Under the pieces are notes generated by a model. The model was not told the origin of the DNA. It searched no databases and saw nothing but the letters and a program-made list of their open reading frames with translations. From positions 1 through 48,999 of the forward strand of contig NZ_WSFU01000061.1 in the NCBI RefSeq assembly GCF_016820635.1: a stretch of DNA of 48,999 bases. Reading direction: 5' to 3'. Source of the stretch: Anaeromonas gelatinilytica. GTDB taxonomy: Bacteria > Bacillota > Clostridia > Tissierellales > SIT17. Both the position numbers and the translations under genes were made by a program. Positions 1 through 9,036 of this stretch are shown here, piece by piece. Position 1 is the stretch's first letter. Each line of letters starts with the position of its first letter.

Positions 1-40
1 TTTTTTTAATAATTACATTGTTTTATTTTAAAATTTTATC

Positions 41-69
41 TTGACATATTACCAGGTTGCTTTTAGAAT
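41..69 (+). promoter_or_regulatory. sigma-A type promoter for the small membrane-protein genes
   Basis: TTGACA at 41-46 and TAGAAT at 64-69 are separated by exactly 17 bases, a near-consensus vegetative promoter. Transcription would start near 76, leaving a leader of roughly 240 bases before the first small gene at 313. Confidence 0.6.
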
Positions 70-215
70 TAATTATATATTATCACATAATTATGGAATA
101 TAATAGTATTTTTATAACCTTTTATTTACAGATTATTTAATAATATGATATCATATCATATATTATGGTTGTTCAATTTTATATATGTTAAATTAGAAAT
201 ATAAAATAATAAAAT

Positions 216-288
216 TATACACTACATTGATTATATGTAGTGTATATGTAAAGCAAGTGTTTCCAAAGGTTTAAAGCCTTGGGACACT
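216..288 (+). other. two-hairpin structured leader upstream of a small gene
   Basis: Two inverted repeats lie back to back in the leader. The first is a 12-bp perfect stem (216-227 with 235-246, loop of 7). The second pairs AGTGT at 256-260 with ACACT at 284-288 and continues inward through CCAAAGG/CCTTGG. Neither is followed by a T-run, so they do not look like plain terminators. They may be a regulatory leader or an RNA stabiliser. I recognise no known riboswitch class here. Confidence 0.4.
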
Positions 289-312
289 AGATATTTAAGG
301 GAGTTGTTATTA

Positions 313-492
313 ATGGATTATTATGATGTTCAATCTGCTATAGCTATATTTGGTATGATAATAGCATTTGCATATTTAGGTATATATACTTATGAAAAAT
401 CTTATGATAAGCAAGTGAAATTTAACTATAGAAAGATTTTTATTATAGTAGTTATAATTTTTTTTATTGTTATAGGATTAATTAAAAAATAA
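313..492 (+). CDS. small membrane protein, two predicted TM helices
   Basis: This is a 59-residue protein of unknown function. The ATG at 313 is preferred over the TTG at 304 because GGGAG at 299-303 then sits about 9 bases upstream. Two hydrophobic stretches (about residues 8-25 and 41-55) flank a short charged loop, and the C-terminus is Lys-rich, so it is probably a two-TM protein with a basic tail. A second small membrane protein follows 23 bases downstream, suggesting co-transcription from the promoter at 41-69. I do not recognise a family. It could be an accessory membrane peptide or part of a toxin or bacteriocin-immunity type locus, but nothing here proves that. Confidence 0.55.
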   Translation: MDYYDVQSAIAIFGMIIAFAYLGIYTYEKSYDKQVKFNYRKIFIIVVIIFFIVIGLIKK

Positions 493-515
493 CTATAAAA
501 AGGAGATTGGCAATT

Positions 516-680
516 ATGATTGCTAAAGGAAAAATTATAGGAGTAATAATAAGTTCTATTTTACTTATTATTTACTGGTATTTAGGTGTATTTCAGTCAG
601 ACATTAATATAATTATAAAGCTAATACCATTTATAGCACTTAGCATCTATATTCTTAATAAAGACAAAAGTAATAAGTAA
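516..680 (+). CDS. small membrane protein (54 aa)
   Basis: Begins MIAKGKIIGVIISS and ends NKDKSNK. The ATG at 516 follows AAGGAG at about 500-505 at good spacing. Two hydrophobic segments (about residues 7-26 and 31-49) make it almost entirely membrane-embedded, with a charged tail. It lies 23 bases after the preceding small membrane protein on the same strand, so the two look like a mini-operon. No family is recognised. Confidence that it is translated rests on the ribosome binding site and the hydrophobic pattern only. Confidence 0.5.
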   Translation: MIAKGKIIGVIISSILLIIYWYLGVFQSDINIIIKLIPFIALSIYILNKDKSNK

Positions 681-940
681 AGATAAATAAATTTAGATTA
701 AAGATAGTACCCTCATTAATAAGTGTTAATGAAAAGAGTGGATTTAATAAGTTATTTATCACAGAAGATATAATAAAAAAAATTATAAAAATAATTTCAA
801 AAAATTCAATAAAAGTGAGTAGAATTAAAATAATAAATATTTTATGAATTAAAAAGAAAAGAGGATGAAGTGTATTTATGGAATAAGCAATCATAATTAG
901 CAATTTAATTATAATCGTTGTAAGTATAATAGGAGTAATT
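681..940. other. AT-rich gap with only a start-less open frame
   Basis: No credible gene begins here. A plus-strand frame is open from about 676 to 843 but lacks any early ATG, GTG or TTG. It could encode a Lys/Ile-rich stretch and may be the remains of a gene. A 150-residue hydrophobic frame on the minus strand (655-1107) is antisense to the neighbouring gene and has no convincing ribosome binding site. Confidence 0.35.
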
Positions 941-1219
941 TTGCCAAGATATATACCAGAACACCTAATTCTACCAGACAAAAATAGATATATTGTTAAA
1001 GAACCTAATTTATTTAGAAGGACCAAAGAAAAACAACTTTCAGCTTTGGGATTGTATTTTTTTCTAGTTGGACTTTTAAGTTTTTTAAACATTAAAATTT
1101 CCTTCATAAAATTAGATAACCTTCTAACAATACTAAATATTTTATTCTACTTTTTAATACCGTTTTTTATTATAACTAAAACAAAAAAAAATAAAAATGA
1201 TGTATTTATTGAGGACTGA
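941..1219 (+). CDS. small membrane protein, probably with a damaged 5' end
   Basis: A 92-residue frame starting at TTG 941, with two hydrophobic helices (about residues 36-50 and 60-78) and a Lys-rich C-terminus. Upstream and in frame the codons 887-940 would encode a further hydrophobic helix, but they are cut off by TAA at 884-886, only one codon after an ATG at 878. The reading frame therefore looks as if it once began near 878 and was interrupted. The alternative is genuine TTG initiation, with GGAG at 932-935 as a close ribosome binding site. Function is unknown. Confidence 0.4.
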   Translation: MPRYIPEHLILPDKNRYIVKEPNLFRRTKEKQLSALGLYFFLVGLLSFLNIKISFIKLDNLLTILNILFYFLIPFFIITKTKKNKNDVFIED

Positions 1220-1371
1220 GGGTTAACGTAAGTTGATTTGAAATATATTATATGAATTAAAATAGTTTATAATAGAAGTTTGTCATAATGATACTTTTGA
1301 CAAATTCAATCTGAAGTTATATTATTGCATAGTTTATAAATAATGTGCAACATACAGCATATTTTATAATA

Positions 1372-2187
1372 TCAATTAACCAGATAATTAATTACCTCTT
1401 TGTTTGTAAACCTTAATTGTTTAGGAAATTCATTATTTCTTTTTGATAAGAGTGCAAAGTATCCTTCCTCTTCAAAATTCTCTTTAATCTTTGCATCATT
1501 AAACCCTAATCTTGTTATCAATTCATAATAAAAATCTTTATAATTGACTATATTTTCTGATACTAAATGAAAAATTCCTTTTAAATTATTTTCTATTATA
1601 TAGCATAATTGTCTTGCTATGATTACATCAGTGTTTGTATTATAAAAAAGTTTTGGATAGATAATAACATCCTTATTATTGTTAAGTGAGTTTAGAAGTT
1701 CTCTCATCCTTGGAGAATTCTTTCCCCAAACTTGGGGAAGCCTTAATATACAAGCATTTTCATGTAATAGCTCAATCATCTTCTTCTCACATTCTATCTT
1801 ATATTGTCCATAGTCAGTTTGAGAGTTCGTGAAATCATCTTCAGAATGAGATCTACTGAAATCACTATCAAATACATTCGTAGTGGAGAAAAAGTATAAA
1901 CTACCTCCATTCTCCTTCAAATATTCAGCAACTTTAATATGCACTATCAATTGTCTATTAAAATCTCCTCTTAAACATGAAACTATAATATTTGGCTTCA
2001 AAGTATTCAATATACTACTTATGTTATTTGAATCTTCGATGTCAAGCTTGAAATTTCTTTCTTGATTCAATATTATTGGATTTTGATAGTATGTTGAATA
2101 AACCTCAAACTGGCTATATTTATTCATTTCTTTTATTATTGCGGACCCTACAAGTCCACTTCCACCCAATATCAAAACCTTATGCAT
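1372..2187 (-). CDS. NAD(P)-dependent SDR-family sugar nucleotide reductase/epimerase, RmlD-like
   Basis: A 271-residue extended short-chain dehydrogenase/reductase. The N-terminal Rossmann motif GGSGLVG (residues 8-14) binds NAD(P). A central YGQYKIECEK segment supplies the Tyr-x-x-x-Lys catalytic pair, and FFSTTNVFDSD resembles the Ser/Thr region of RmlD (dTDP-4-dehydrorhamnose reductase) proteins. The start is set at 2187 rather than 2196 because AAGGAG then lies 11 bases upstream instead of 2. Its substrate is probably a nucleotide sugar or a related compound, but it stands alone without other rhamnose genes, so its pathway is not known. Cytoplasmic. Confidence 0.75.
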   Translation of the reverse strand: MHKVLILGGSGLVGSAIIKEMNKYSQFEVYSTYYQNPIILNQERNFKLDIEDSNNISSILNTLKPNIIVSCLRGDFNRQLIVHIKVAEYLKENGGSLYFFSTTNVFDSDFSRSHSEDDFTNSQTDYGQYKIECEKKMIELLHENACILRLPQVWGKNSPRMRELLNSLNNNKDVIIYPKLFYNTNTDVIIARQLCYIIENNLKGIFHLVSENIVNYKDFYYELITRLGFNDAKIKENFEEEGYFALLSKRNNEFPKQLRFTNKEVINYLVN

Positions 2188-2410
2188 AAAAATCATCTCT
2201 CCTTAATAGACTTATTCGTATTGTAATACTAATATGACATTTTAAACTTCTATAAAAAGTATTAAAATTCCTTTAATTTAACATAAATAATTTACCATAT
2301 ATGATAATTCTTGATTATGATTCAAATAAGTTTGCCATAATTACCACTATGACGACTACTTTTAAGCTATCTATGAGAGTTTCCTCATTTTTTTCGGGAA
2401 GAAAAGAAAT

Positions 2411-2446
2411 AAAAAGATAGGCATTTGTACAGATACCTATCTTTTT
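2411..2446 (-). terminator. intrinsic terminator of glpX
   Basis: AAAAAGATAGG (2411-2421) pairs with CCTATCTTTTT (2436-2446) across a 14-base loop, giving an 11-bp stem with A/T flanks on either side. It lies just past the glpX stop and could work in either direction. Confidence 0.75.
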
Positions 2447-2454
2447 GACAATAA

Positions 2455-3459
2455 TTATTCCCCATGCTTTTTCATTAAACTAATTAATATATCATTTTTA
2501 TCTAATTTATGAGTGGCCTTTACAAATCTAATCGTTCCAGTCTTTCCTCGCATAACAACTGAATGGGTAGTAGCTTGATTATTTCCTTTATATACTACTC
2601 CATCTAATAAATCTCCATCACTTATTCCTGTAGCGGAGAAAAATACTTCTTCTCCTTTTACTAAATCATCTAATGTAAGTATTCTATCTATATCTTTCTG
2701 TGTAAGTCCTAAATCATTACATCTTTCCATTTCTTCATCACTTCTAACATTTAGTTGACCTTGCATATCTCCACCCATAGATTTTAATGCTGCGGCTGAA
2801 ATAACTCCTTCTGGTGCGCCTCCAATACCCATAAGTATATCTACTCCAGTATCTTCAAAACATGTGGCTATTGAAGCTGCTACATCTCCTTCTCCAAAAA
2901 GCTTTATTCTCGCTCCAATTCTTCTTATTTCTTTTATCAAATCATAATGTCTATCTCTATCTTGAATTATCACCGTTAAATCTGATATGTCCTTATTTAA
3001 AGCCTTTGCTACAGATTTTATATTATCTTCTACCGAAGCTTCGATATCTATTTTTCCTTTAGCCTTAGGACCTACAGCAATTTTTTTCATATATGTATCT
3101 GGTGCATGTAACAAACAACCTTTTGGAGCCATTGCTATAACAGCTATTGCATTCGGTAATCCTTTAGCTACTAATGTTGTTCCATCCAATGGATCTACAG
3201 CTATATCCACCTCCATAGAATCTTCATTCCTTGCTCCAATCTCTTCTCCTATATAAAGCATAGGAGCTTTATCTTTTTCACCTTCACCTATAACTACTGT
3301 GCCCCTTATATCTGCTAAATTAAATGCACTTCTCATTCCATCTACTGCTGCCTGATCTGCTGCTATTTTATCTCCTCTTCCCATATATTTAGCAGATGCC
3401 AATGCTGCTATTTCTGTAACTCTAACTAGAGACATAGCTAAATTTCTATCAAGTTTCAT
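2455..3459 (-). CDS. glpX: class II fructose-1,6-bisphosphatase
   Basis: A 334-residue GlpX-type phosphatase that hydrolyses fructose 1,6-bisphosphate to fructose 6-phosphate in gluconeogenesis. The metal/phosphate motif DPLDGTT (about residues 90-96) and the earlier GEGEKDKAP segment are typical of the lithium-sensitive phosphatase fold, and GIGGAPEGVISAAAL is the conserved GlpX block. Length is normal for the family. The gene is monocistronic, with its own promoter and terminator. Together with the aldolase and transaldolase genes at 21-22.6 kb it covers central sugar-phosphate interconversion, which fits an amino-acid fermenter that must make sugars. Cytoplasmic. Confidence 0.93.
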   Translation of the reverse strand: MKLDRNLAMSLVRVTEIAALASAKYMGRGDKIAADQAAVDGMRSAFNLADIRGTVVIGEGEKDKAPMLYIGEEIGARNEDSMEVDIAVDPLDGTTLVAKGLPNAIAVIAMAPKGCLLHAPDTYMKKIAVGPKAKGKIDIEASVEDNIKSVAKALNKDISDLTVIIQDRDRHYDLIKEIRRIGARIKLFGEGDVAASIATCFEDTGVDILMGIGGAPEGVISAAALKSMGGDMQGQLNVRSDEEMERCNDLGLTQKDIDRILTLDDLVKGEEVFFSATGISDGDLLDGVVYKGNNQATTHSVVMRGKTGTIRFVKATHKLDKNDILISLMKKHGE

Positions 3460-3521
3460 CTAATTCATCCTTTCAATAACCTAATTTTTAATATTCCTTT
3501 TCACAGACTTTATCAATTTAT

Positions 3522-3550
3522 AGTATACTCCCTAGATAAGTATTTATCAA
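3522..3550 (-). promoter_or_regulatory. sigma-A type promoter of glpX
   Basis: Read on the minus strand, TTGATA (3550-3545) and TATACT (3527-3522) are 17 bases apart. The start point would lie about 50 bases before the glpX start codon. Confidence 0.55.
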
Positions 3551-3657
3551 CTGATTAGATATTTAATTATGTTTAATTTAATTTATTTCTGCTATAATAA
3601 TAAACAGAATGAAAAAACTTACTAGACAAAAAGATTATTTGCTAAAGGAGGCTAATG

Positions 3658-4446
3658 ATGAAGAAAAAGCCATATAATATTTTTTTATTGATATTGTTTA
3701 CATCAATTATCGTATTTATATGTGGCTGTGGAATTAATGCCAATAAAGGAGAACCTAATGACGAAGATATAGAAAAAGAAGAACCTAATGAGCCGATTAA
3801 AGATGAAAATCTTAAGGAAAGTTATTTAGAATCAACAGTAAAAATAAATTCTGAAGGCCTAAAAGTAGTAACAAATCCATCTGATATATTAGTATTAGCT
3901 AATAAGGAAAGAAATTTACCACCTGACTATGAACCCGAAGATTTGATTAATCCAGATATACCTTTTGTTCAAGGACAAGATAGTCCTGTAAGATTTATGC
4001 GAGAAGAGGCTGGATTGGCTTTAGCTAAAATGTTTTCTGAAGCTGAAAAGGAGGATATTATATATTACGGACGATCAGGATATAGATCCTATCAGATACA
4101 ACAAACATTATTCAATAATTATGTAGAAGCTCATGGCGAAGAAGCTGCTAATAAATTTAGTGCCCGTCCTGGACAAAGTGAACATCAAACCGGGCTTGCA
4201 ATGGATATTACCAGTGAATCAGTTAATAATCAATTAACTGAAAAATTTGGTGAAACAGAAGATGGTCTATGGCTTAAGAAAAATGCCCATAAATTTGGAT
4301 TTATTCTTCGTTATCCTAAAGGAAAGGAAAATATTACAGGATATCAATATGAACCATGGCATTTCAGATATGTAGGTAAAAAAATTGCAAAGGAAATATA
4401 TGAATTAGATGTTACTTTAGAAGAATATTTTAGGGACTACTATTAA
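3658..4446 (+). CDS. VanY-like D-alanyl-D-alanine carboxypeptidase lipoprotein (peptidase M15B)
   Basis: A 262-residue secreted peptidase that trims the terminal D-Ala from peptidoglycan stem peptides. The N-terminus is a lipoprotein signal ending in a lipobox-like FICGC, followed by an acidic linker rich in Glu, Asp and Pro. The catalytic region has SEHQTGLAMDI, which gives the zinc His and Asp, and EPWHFRYVG, which gives the second zinc His and the active-site Glu. AAAGGAGG lies close upstream of two adjacent ATGs. The second (3658) has the better spacing. It is divergent from glpX. A role in vancomycin resistance should not be assumed, since many clostridia carry such enzymes for ordinary wall turnover. 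Confidence 0.88.
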   Translation: MKKKPYNIFLLILFTSIIVFICGCGINANKGEPNDEDIEKEEPNEPIKDENLKESYLESTVKINSEGLKVVTNPSDILVLANKERNLPPDYEPEDLINPDIPFVQGQDSPVRFMREEAGLALAKMFSEAEKEDIIYYGRSGYRSYQIQQTLFNNYVEAHGEEAANKFSARPGQSEHQTGLAMDITSESVNNQLTEKFGETEDGLWLKKNAHKFGFILRYPKGKENITGYQYEPWHFRYVGKKIAKEIYELDVTLEEYFRDYY

Positions 4447-4457
4447 GTAGCCCCTTT
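4433..4457 (+). terminator. terminator overlapping the end of the carboxypeptidase gene
   Basis: GGGACTACT (4433-4441) pairs with AGTAGCCCC (4446-4454), with one mismatch, and is followed by TTTT. The stop codon sits in the loop region, so the hairpin begins inside the coding sequence. Confidence 0.6.
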
Positions 4458-4462
4458 TAACA

Positions 4463-6487
4463 TTAATTTAATTGTTCTTTAAATTGTTCTAATTCATTAA
4501 TGGGCATACTGCATGTAAAGTTTTCACATATATATACTGTAGTTTTATTATCTATTAATTTTTTCTCTTTTATATCTGATACTATTTTCTGTAATCTTAA
4601 ATCTCCATCATTTACGACTATAGAAATAAACGGTAAATATCTATCATTTATTTCCTTTATTATACTTTTATATAATCTATCTTTTTCATCTACTGATATT
4701 ACTATAGATTTTCCTGATTTCATATAATACATATAAGCAATCAAGAAAAAGGAATGGGAAAAAGGATTATTTTTTATTTCTCCAGAAAAATTTTTCACCA
4801 TATTTCTAAATTTTTCTGTATATTCTTCTCTTTCTGCCATTCTATCTATTCTCAACATATTCAATGCCGCTACTGAATTTCCTGAAGGAATTGCTCCGTC
4901 ATATATTTCTTTTGGTCTTAATACTAATTCTTCTGCATCATGTCCATAAAGATAAAATCCACCTTCATTATCATCCCAAAACAAGTTAAAACTTTCCTCC
5001 ATAAGTTGTTTAGCTTTATTTAAATACTCTACGTTAAAAGTTGATTCATATAATTCTATCAATCCCCAAGTAAGAAAGGCATAATCATCTAAATAGCCTA
5101 AAAATTTAGCTTCTCCATCTCTATATCTAGCTAAAAGTCTTCCTTCATCATTAAATAAATTTTTATATATAAACTTTATTGACTTTTCTGCTGCTAAAAT
5201 ATATTCTTCTCTATCTAGTACTCTACCTGCCATTGAAAGAGCAGCTATCATAAGTCCATTCCAAGAAGTTAATACTTTATCATCTTTATGGGGATGAACT
5301 CTTTCTTCTCTATATTTGAATAGTTTTTTTCTCATTTCTTCTAAACCTATATTCTCTTTTTTAATATCCTTTTCTATTAAATTAGGTATATTTTTCCCTT
5401 CAAAATTACCCCTATCTGTTATATCGTAGTACTCACAATATATTTCCCCATTTCCTTCTCCTAATACTTCTTTTATTTCCTGTGGAGTCCATACATAAAA
5501 TTTACCTTCTTCCCCTTCTGAATCAGCATCTTCTGCTGAATAGAATCCACCTTCTTGAGAAGTCATATCTCTAAGTACATATGTAATTGTCTTTTTAGCT
5601 ATTTCCTTATATAATATATTTTTAGTTGCCTGATAAGCTTCTATATAAGCCATTACTAATAATGCATTATCATACAACATCTTTTCAAAGTGAGGTATCA
5701 GCCACTTTCTATCTACTGAATATCTTGAAAATCCAAATCCAATATGGTCAAATATACCACCTTTATATATATTTTCTAAAGTTTTAGATACCATTTTTAT
5801 ACTGTCTTCATTTTCTGTATATTTCCAATATCTTAATAGAAATAATAAATTATGAGCCATAGGAAATTTAGGTTTATCTCCAAAGCCTCCGTATCTTATA
5901 TCAAAACTTCTTTTATTTTGAATAAATATATCCTTTAAAATCGTTTTTTCTAGACCTTCTTCTTTTTCAATATTTGACCTATTTAAAGCTTCCATTATAT
6001 CTTCACTTGATTCTATCAATCTCTCTTTTTCATCTAGCCAAAGATTGTTTATCTTGTGTAATATTTCCGTCAACCCAGTGCGACCATATTTACTTTTCTT
6101 AGGAAAATATGTACCAGCATAAATAGGTTTTTGAGAAGGTGTTATAAATACATTCATAGGCCATCCTCCATGTCCTGTAATAGCCTGAGTTATATTCATG
6201 TATATATTATCTAAATCTGGCCTTTCTTCCCTATCTACTTTAATAGCTACAAAATTTTCATTTAATACTTCTGCGACTTCTTCATCTTCAAAAGATTCTC
6301 TTTCCATAACATGACACCAATGACAAGTTGAATACCCTATAGATAAAAATATGGGTTTATCTTCTGATTTAGCCTTCCGAAATGCTTCCTCTCCCCAAGG
6401 ATACCAGTCAACTGGATTGTAAGCATGTTGAAGTAAATATGGTGATTTTTCATTTGCAAGTCTATTAGACTTTTTATTGTTCTTCAT
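4463..6487 (-). CDS. YyaL-type protein: thioredoxin-like domain plus (alpha/alpha)6 barrel (DUF255/SSP411 family)
   Basis: A 674-residue protein of the conserved YyaL/SSP411 family, full length. The N-terminal DUF255 thioredoxin-like domain (about residues 5-165) contains [14 protein letters not shown] with a CHWC redox-like motif and [10 protein letters not shown]. The rest resembles an N-acylglucosamine 2-epimerase/cellobiose epimerase-type helical barrel, with [13 protein letters not shown] and [12 protein letters not shown] as family blocks. The biochemical role is not established for the family. There is no signal peptide, so it is cytoplasmic. It converges on the carboxypeptidase gene with only 16 bases between them and has no clear operon partner. 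Confidence 0.85.
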   Translation of the reverse strand: MKNNKKSNRLANEKSPYLLQHAYNPVDWYPWGEEAFRKAKSEDKPIFLSIGYSTCHWCHVMERESFEDEEVAEVLNENFVAIKVDREERPDLDNIYMNITQAITGHGGWPMNVFITPSQKPIYAGTYFPKKSKYGRTGLTEILHKINNLWLDEKERLIESSEDIMEALNRSNIEKEEGLEKTILKDIFIQNKRSFDIRYGGFGDKPKFPMAHNLLFLLRYWKYTENEDSIKMVSKTLENIYKGGIFDHIGFGFSRYSVDRKWLIPHFEKMLYDNALLVMAYIEAYQATKNILYKEIAKKTITYVLRDMTSQEGGFYSAEDADSEGEEGKFYVWTPQEIKEVLGEGNGEIYCEYYDITDRGNFEGKNIPNLIEKDIKKENIGLEEMRKKLFKYREERVHPHKDDKVLTSWNGLMIAALSMAGRVLDREEYILAAEKSIKFIYKNLFNDEGRLLARYRDGEAKFLGYLDDYAFLTWGLIELYESTFNVEYLNKAKQLMEESFNLFWDDNEGGFYLYGHDAEELVLRPKEIYDGAIPSGNSVAALNMLRIDRMAEREEYTEKFRNMVKNFSGEIKNNPFSHSFFLIAYMYYMKSGKSIVISVDEKDRLYKSIIKEINDRYLPFISIVVNDGDLRLQKIVSDIKEKKLIDNKTTVYICENFTCSMPINELEQFKEQLN

Positions 6488-6760
6488 AATAACACCTCAT
6501 TTTAAATTAATTATTTGTATTTTAATTTTTAGTATTACCTTCTATTTAATATATACTCATTAATAAATGTCTTGACTCTTAACTATATACTCAATTACTA
6601 CTAATATAATGCTTTATAAAATTACTTATAATTTATGTATTAAATATATCATTAATATTTTTCTGAAAATTTACCATTAATAAAATACTTAAACCATAAA
6701 AAACAGTTATAAATTTACTTCCTAAAGTGAAAACTATATTATATATTGGAGGTAACTTTT

Positions 6761-7351
6761 ATGGAATTAGAACCTAAATTGTATCATTATTTTGTAAGAC
6801 CTAAATGGTTTTCAAAGTTTTTTTATAATAGATTATTTAATAATTCTATTGATTTTATAAATAAAAAAATTCTTGATTTTGGATGTGGTATTGGCTCTAT
6901 TTCATGTATATTTCAACCAGAAATGTATATTGGATTTGACTGTGATGATAAAAGAATAGAATATGCTAAAAAGCTATATCCTAACTATAAATTTATGACA
7001 ATTAAAGAAAATAAATTTCCTATATCAAAGAATTCCATTGATTATATTATAATCTCATCAGTACTTCACCATATTCCCACTAATACATTAATTAACTATT
7101 TGGAAGAATTTAAGAGAATTCTAAATTCCAATGGTAGTTTAATAATAGCAGAGCCATGTTTTTATGAAAAAAATAGTTTGTCTAATAAATTTATGTCAAC
7201 TTTTGACAAAGGTAAATATATTAGAAATGAAAAAGATTACTTAAATATATTTAAAGATGCTGACTATAACACAAAAGTTATAGAAAGATATAATCAACTT
7301 TTCTTTTATAATAAAATTATATTTTTAGCTTCTCCTATAAATGATAAATAG
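6761..7351 (+). CDS. class I SAM-dependent methyltransferase
   Basis: A 196-residue methyltransferase-fold protein. ILDFGCGIGSISC (about residues 37-49) is the S-adenosylmethionine-binding motif I, YIGFDCDDKRIEYAKKLYP gives the acidic residue of motif II, and DYIIISSVLHHIP resembles motif IV of the methyltransferase type 11 group. The ATG at 6761 has GGAGGTAAC 5-10 bases upstream and is preferred over the TTG at 6746, which lies within or before that site. The substrate cannot be told from sequence. The gene stands alone, with about 270 bases of AT-rich DNA upstream and a long palindromic terminator over its last codons. Confidence 0.78.
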   Translation: MELEPKLYHYFVRPKWFSKFFYNRLFNNSIDFINKKILDFGCGIGSISCIFQPEMYIGFDCDDKRIEYAKKLYPNYKFMTIKENKFPISKNSIDYIIISSVLHHIPTNTLINYLEEFKRILNSNGSLIIAEPCFYEKNSLSNKFMSTFDKGKYIRNEKDYLNIFKDADYNTKVIERYNQLFFYNKIIFLASPINDK

Positions 7352-7386
7352 CAATTAGCTTAAGCTAATTGCTATTTATCATTTAT
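7337..7386. terminator. 50-bp perfect palindrome, probable terminator of the methyltransferase gene
   Basis: Bases 7337-7386 form an uninterrupted inverted repeat centred on TTAA at 7360-7363, with arms of 25 bases and no loop beyond the centre. It includes the last four codons and the stop of the methyltransferase gene. The right arm ends in TTTAT, so it can act as a terminator. Its perfection is striking for a terminator. Confidence 0.65.
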
Positions 7387-7592
7387 TTTCTAGAATTATA
7401 TACATACTCTTATATACATATTCCTTCTTGCAATATTAATAAAAACATAATATCATATATATTTAATGAATACTTATTTTAATAGTAAATCTATGTTTAA
7501 AATTAAGAAATTTTTAAGATTCTAGTAAGTTCATATTAATATTTAAGTGTTATTATTATATTAAAGTAATTAATAAATTTGGAGGTAAAATT

Positions 7593-8417
7593 ATGTTTTT
7601 CATTGAATTATTAAAAACAATCATTTTAGGAATCGTGGAAGGAATCACTGAATGGCTTCCAATAAGTAGTACTGGGCATATGATTTTAGTAGAAGAATTT
7701 ATACAATTGAATGCCTCAGATGCATTTAAAGAAATGTTCTTTGTAGTTATTCAATTAGGTGCTATAATGGCCGTCGTTCTACTCTATTTTCACAAATTAA
7801 ATCCTTTTTCTCCTAGCAAATCAACTAAGGAAAAAATAGATACTGTTTCTATATGGTTTAAAGTGGTCGTTGGAGTTATTCCTGCTGCAATACTAGGTTT
7901 ATTATTCGATGATTGGTTAAATGAGCATTTATACAATTATCAAACTGTTGGAATTATGTTAATTTTTTATGGTATTTTATTTATCATAGTAGAAAATCGT
8001 AATAAAGGTCGTGGAAGTAAAGTCAAAACATTTAAGGACTTAAGCTATAAGACAGCATTTTTAATCGGTGTATTTCAAGTACTAGCTTTAATTCCAGGCA
8101 CATCTCGTTCTGGTGCAACTATAATTGGTGCTATTATACTTGGTACATCTCGTTACATAGCTGCGGAATATTCTTTCTTCTTATCTATTCCAGTGATGTT
8201 TGGAGCCAGTGCATTAAAACTAGTTAAATTTGGATTTGCATTTACTGGTATGGAGATAGCAATTCTATTAACAGGTATGGTGGTAGCTTTTGCTGTTTCT
8301 ATTATAGCTATTAAATTTCTATTATCTTATATCAAAAATAATGATTTCAAATCTTTTGGTTGGTACCGTATCATCTTAGGTATTTTAGTTATTGGATATT
8401 TTATTTTATTTGAATAA
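7593..8417 (+). CDS. uppP: undecaprenyl-diphosphatase (BacA/UppP)
   Basis: A 274-residue polytopic membrane enzyme that dephosphorylates undecaprenyl diphosphate to recycle the lipid carrier for wall synthesis. Raised levels give bacitracin tolerance in other bacteria. The two family signatures are present: [14 protein letters not shown] near the N-terminus and [10 protein letters not shown] at about residues 168-177, which carry the catalytic Glu, Ser and Arg residues. Around eight hydrophobic helices are visible and the length is standard. GGAGGT lies just upstream of ATG 7593. It is a single-gene unit ending in a palindromic terminator. Confidence 0.93.
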   Translation: MFFIELLKTIILGIVEGITEWLPISSTGHMILVEEFIQLNASDAFKEMFFVVIQLGAIMAVVLLYFHKLNPFSPSKSTKEKIDTVSIWFKVVVGVIPAAILGLLFDDWLNEHLYNYQTVGIMLIFYGILFIIVENRNKGRGSKVKTFKDLSYKTAFLIGVFQVLALIPGTSRSGATIIGAIILGTSRYIAAEYSFFLSIPVMFGASALKLVKFGFAFTGMEIAILLTGMVVAFAVSIIAIKFLLSYIKNNDFKSFGWYRIILGILVIGYFILFE

Positions 8418-8418
8418 A

Positions 8419-8452
8419 ATTAATGGTCTGAGTAGTATATACTACTCAGACC
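8419..8452. terminator. bidirectional terminator between uppP and the glyoxalase gene
   Basis: A 34-bp perfect palindrome centred at 8435/8436 with arms AATGGTCTGAGTAGTAT and its complement. It sits between two convergent genes and has A- and T-rich flanks. Confidence 0.75.
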
Positions 8453-8462
8453 ATTTTATCTT

Positions 8463-8843
8463 TTATGCTCTTATAACTTCAATATCGTATCCATCGGGAT
8501 CGGTTATAAAATAGTATTTAGGTTTACTTCCAGGCAATCCCATTAATTCTGTAACCTTATATCCCATTTTTTTATGTTTTTCTCTTGAGCCTTCTAAATC
8601 ATCTACTGAAACTGCAATATGACCAAAACCATTTCCTAATTCATAAGACTTTTTCGGATTATAATTATAAGTTAATTCTAATTCATACATCCCTGATTCA
8701 TCACTTAAAAATACTAAAGTAAATTCACTTTCAGGAAAATCCTTTCTTCTTGTTTCCTTAAATCCTAATGCCTCTTGATAAAATTTTAAAGATTTCTCTA
8801 AATCCATGACTCTAATACAAGTATGTAGAAACTTATACTTCAT
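8463..8843 (-). CDS. VOC-family glyoxalase, lactoylglutathione lyase-like
   Basis: A 126-residue vicinal-oxygen-chelate protein. It begins KFLHTCIRVMDLEKSLKFYQEALGF, the GloA-type N-terminal block, and has FGHIAVSVDD and YFITDPDGYDIEVI, giving the metal-binding His and Glu positions of the two beta-alpha-beta-beta-beta modules. The most likely activity is methylglyoxal detoxification as a glyoxalase I, probably with a thiol other than glutathione in this type of organism. The start is placed at ATG 8843, 8 bases after AAGGAG, not at the GTG at 8852. Single gene, cytoplasmic. Confidence 0.8.
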   Translation of the reverse strand: MKYKFLHTCIRVMDLEKSLKFYQEALGFKETRRKDFPESEFTLVFLSDESGMYELELTYNYNPKKSYELGNGFGHIAVSVDDLEGSREKHKKMGYKVTELMGLPGSKPKYYFITDPDGYDIEVIRA

Positions 8844-9009
8844 ATTATCCACTCCTTATTTTTTATTGTATTTATATGATATCATATTTAAAATAATTCA
8901 TTATTCTCTAATTAATGTTTTCATATCCTATAATATAATCCTTTATCATATCTGGTATCCTAGAGTTATTAAAACTATTTGAAGTCGGATTGTGCTTATG
9001 GTCTATTAT

Positions 9010-9029
9010 CCTAAAATTTATATTTTAGG
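9010..9029 (-). terminator. probable weak terminator of cobO
   Basis: CCTAAAATTTATATTTTAGG is a near-perfect inverted repeat 8 bases past the cobO stop, but the T-tract that should follow is poor, so confidence is moderate. Confidence 0.4.
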
Positions 9030-9036
9030 CATATTT

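Noticed and set aside
655-1107. 150-residue hydrophobic open frame on the minus strand
   Set aside because: It is antisense to the small membrane gene at 941-1219, low in complexity, and lacks a convincing ribosome binding site. AT-rich DNA readily gives such frames.
1279-1304. Inverted repeat TTTGTCA/TGACAAA after the third small gene
   Set aside because: A 7-bp stem with a long loop and no T-run; too weak to call a terminator or an operator.
2862-3256. Plus-strand frames inside glpX and other long genes
   Set aside because: They lie wholly inside strongly supported genes on the other strand and lack ribosome binding sites.
3658-4446. VanY as evidence for vancomycin resistance
   Set aside because: No vanA/vanB ligase, vanH or vanX is nearby. 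Carboxypeptidases of this family are common in normal clostridial wall metabolism.
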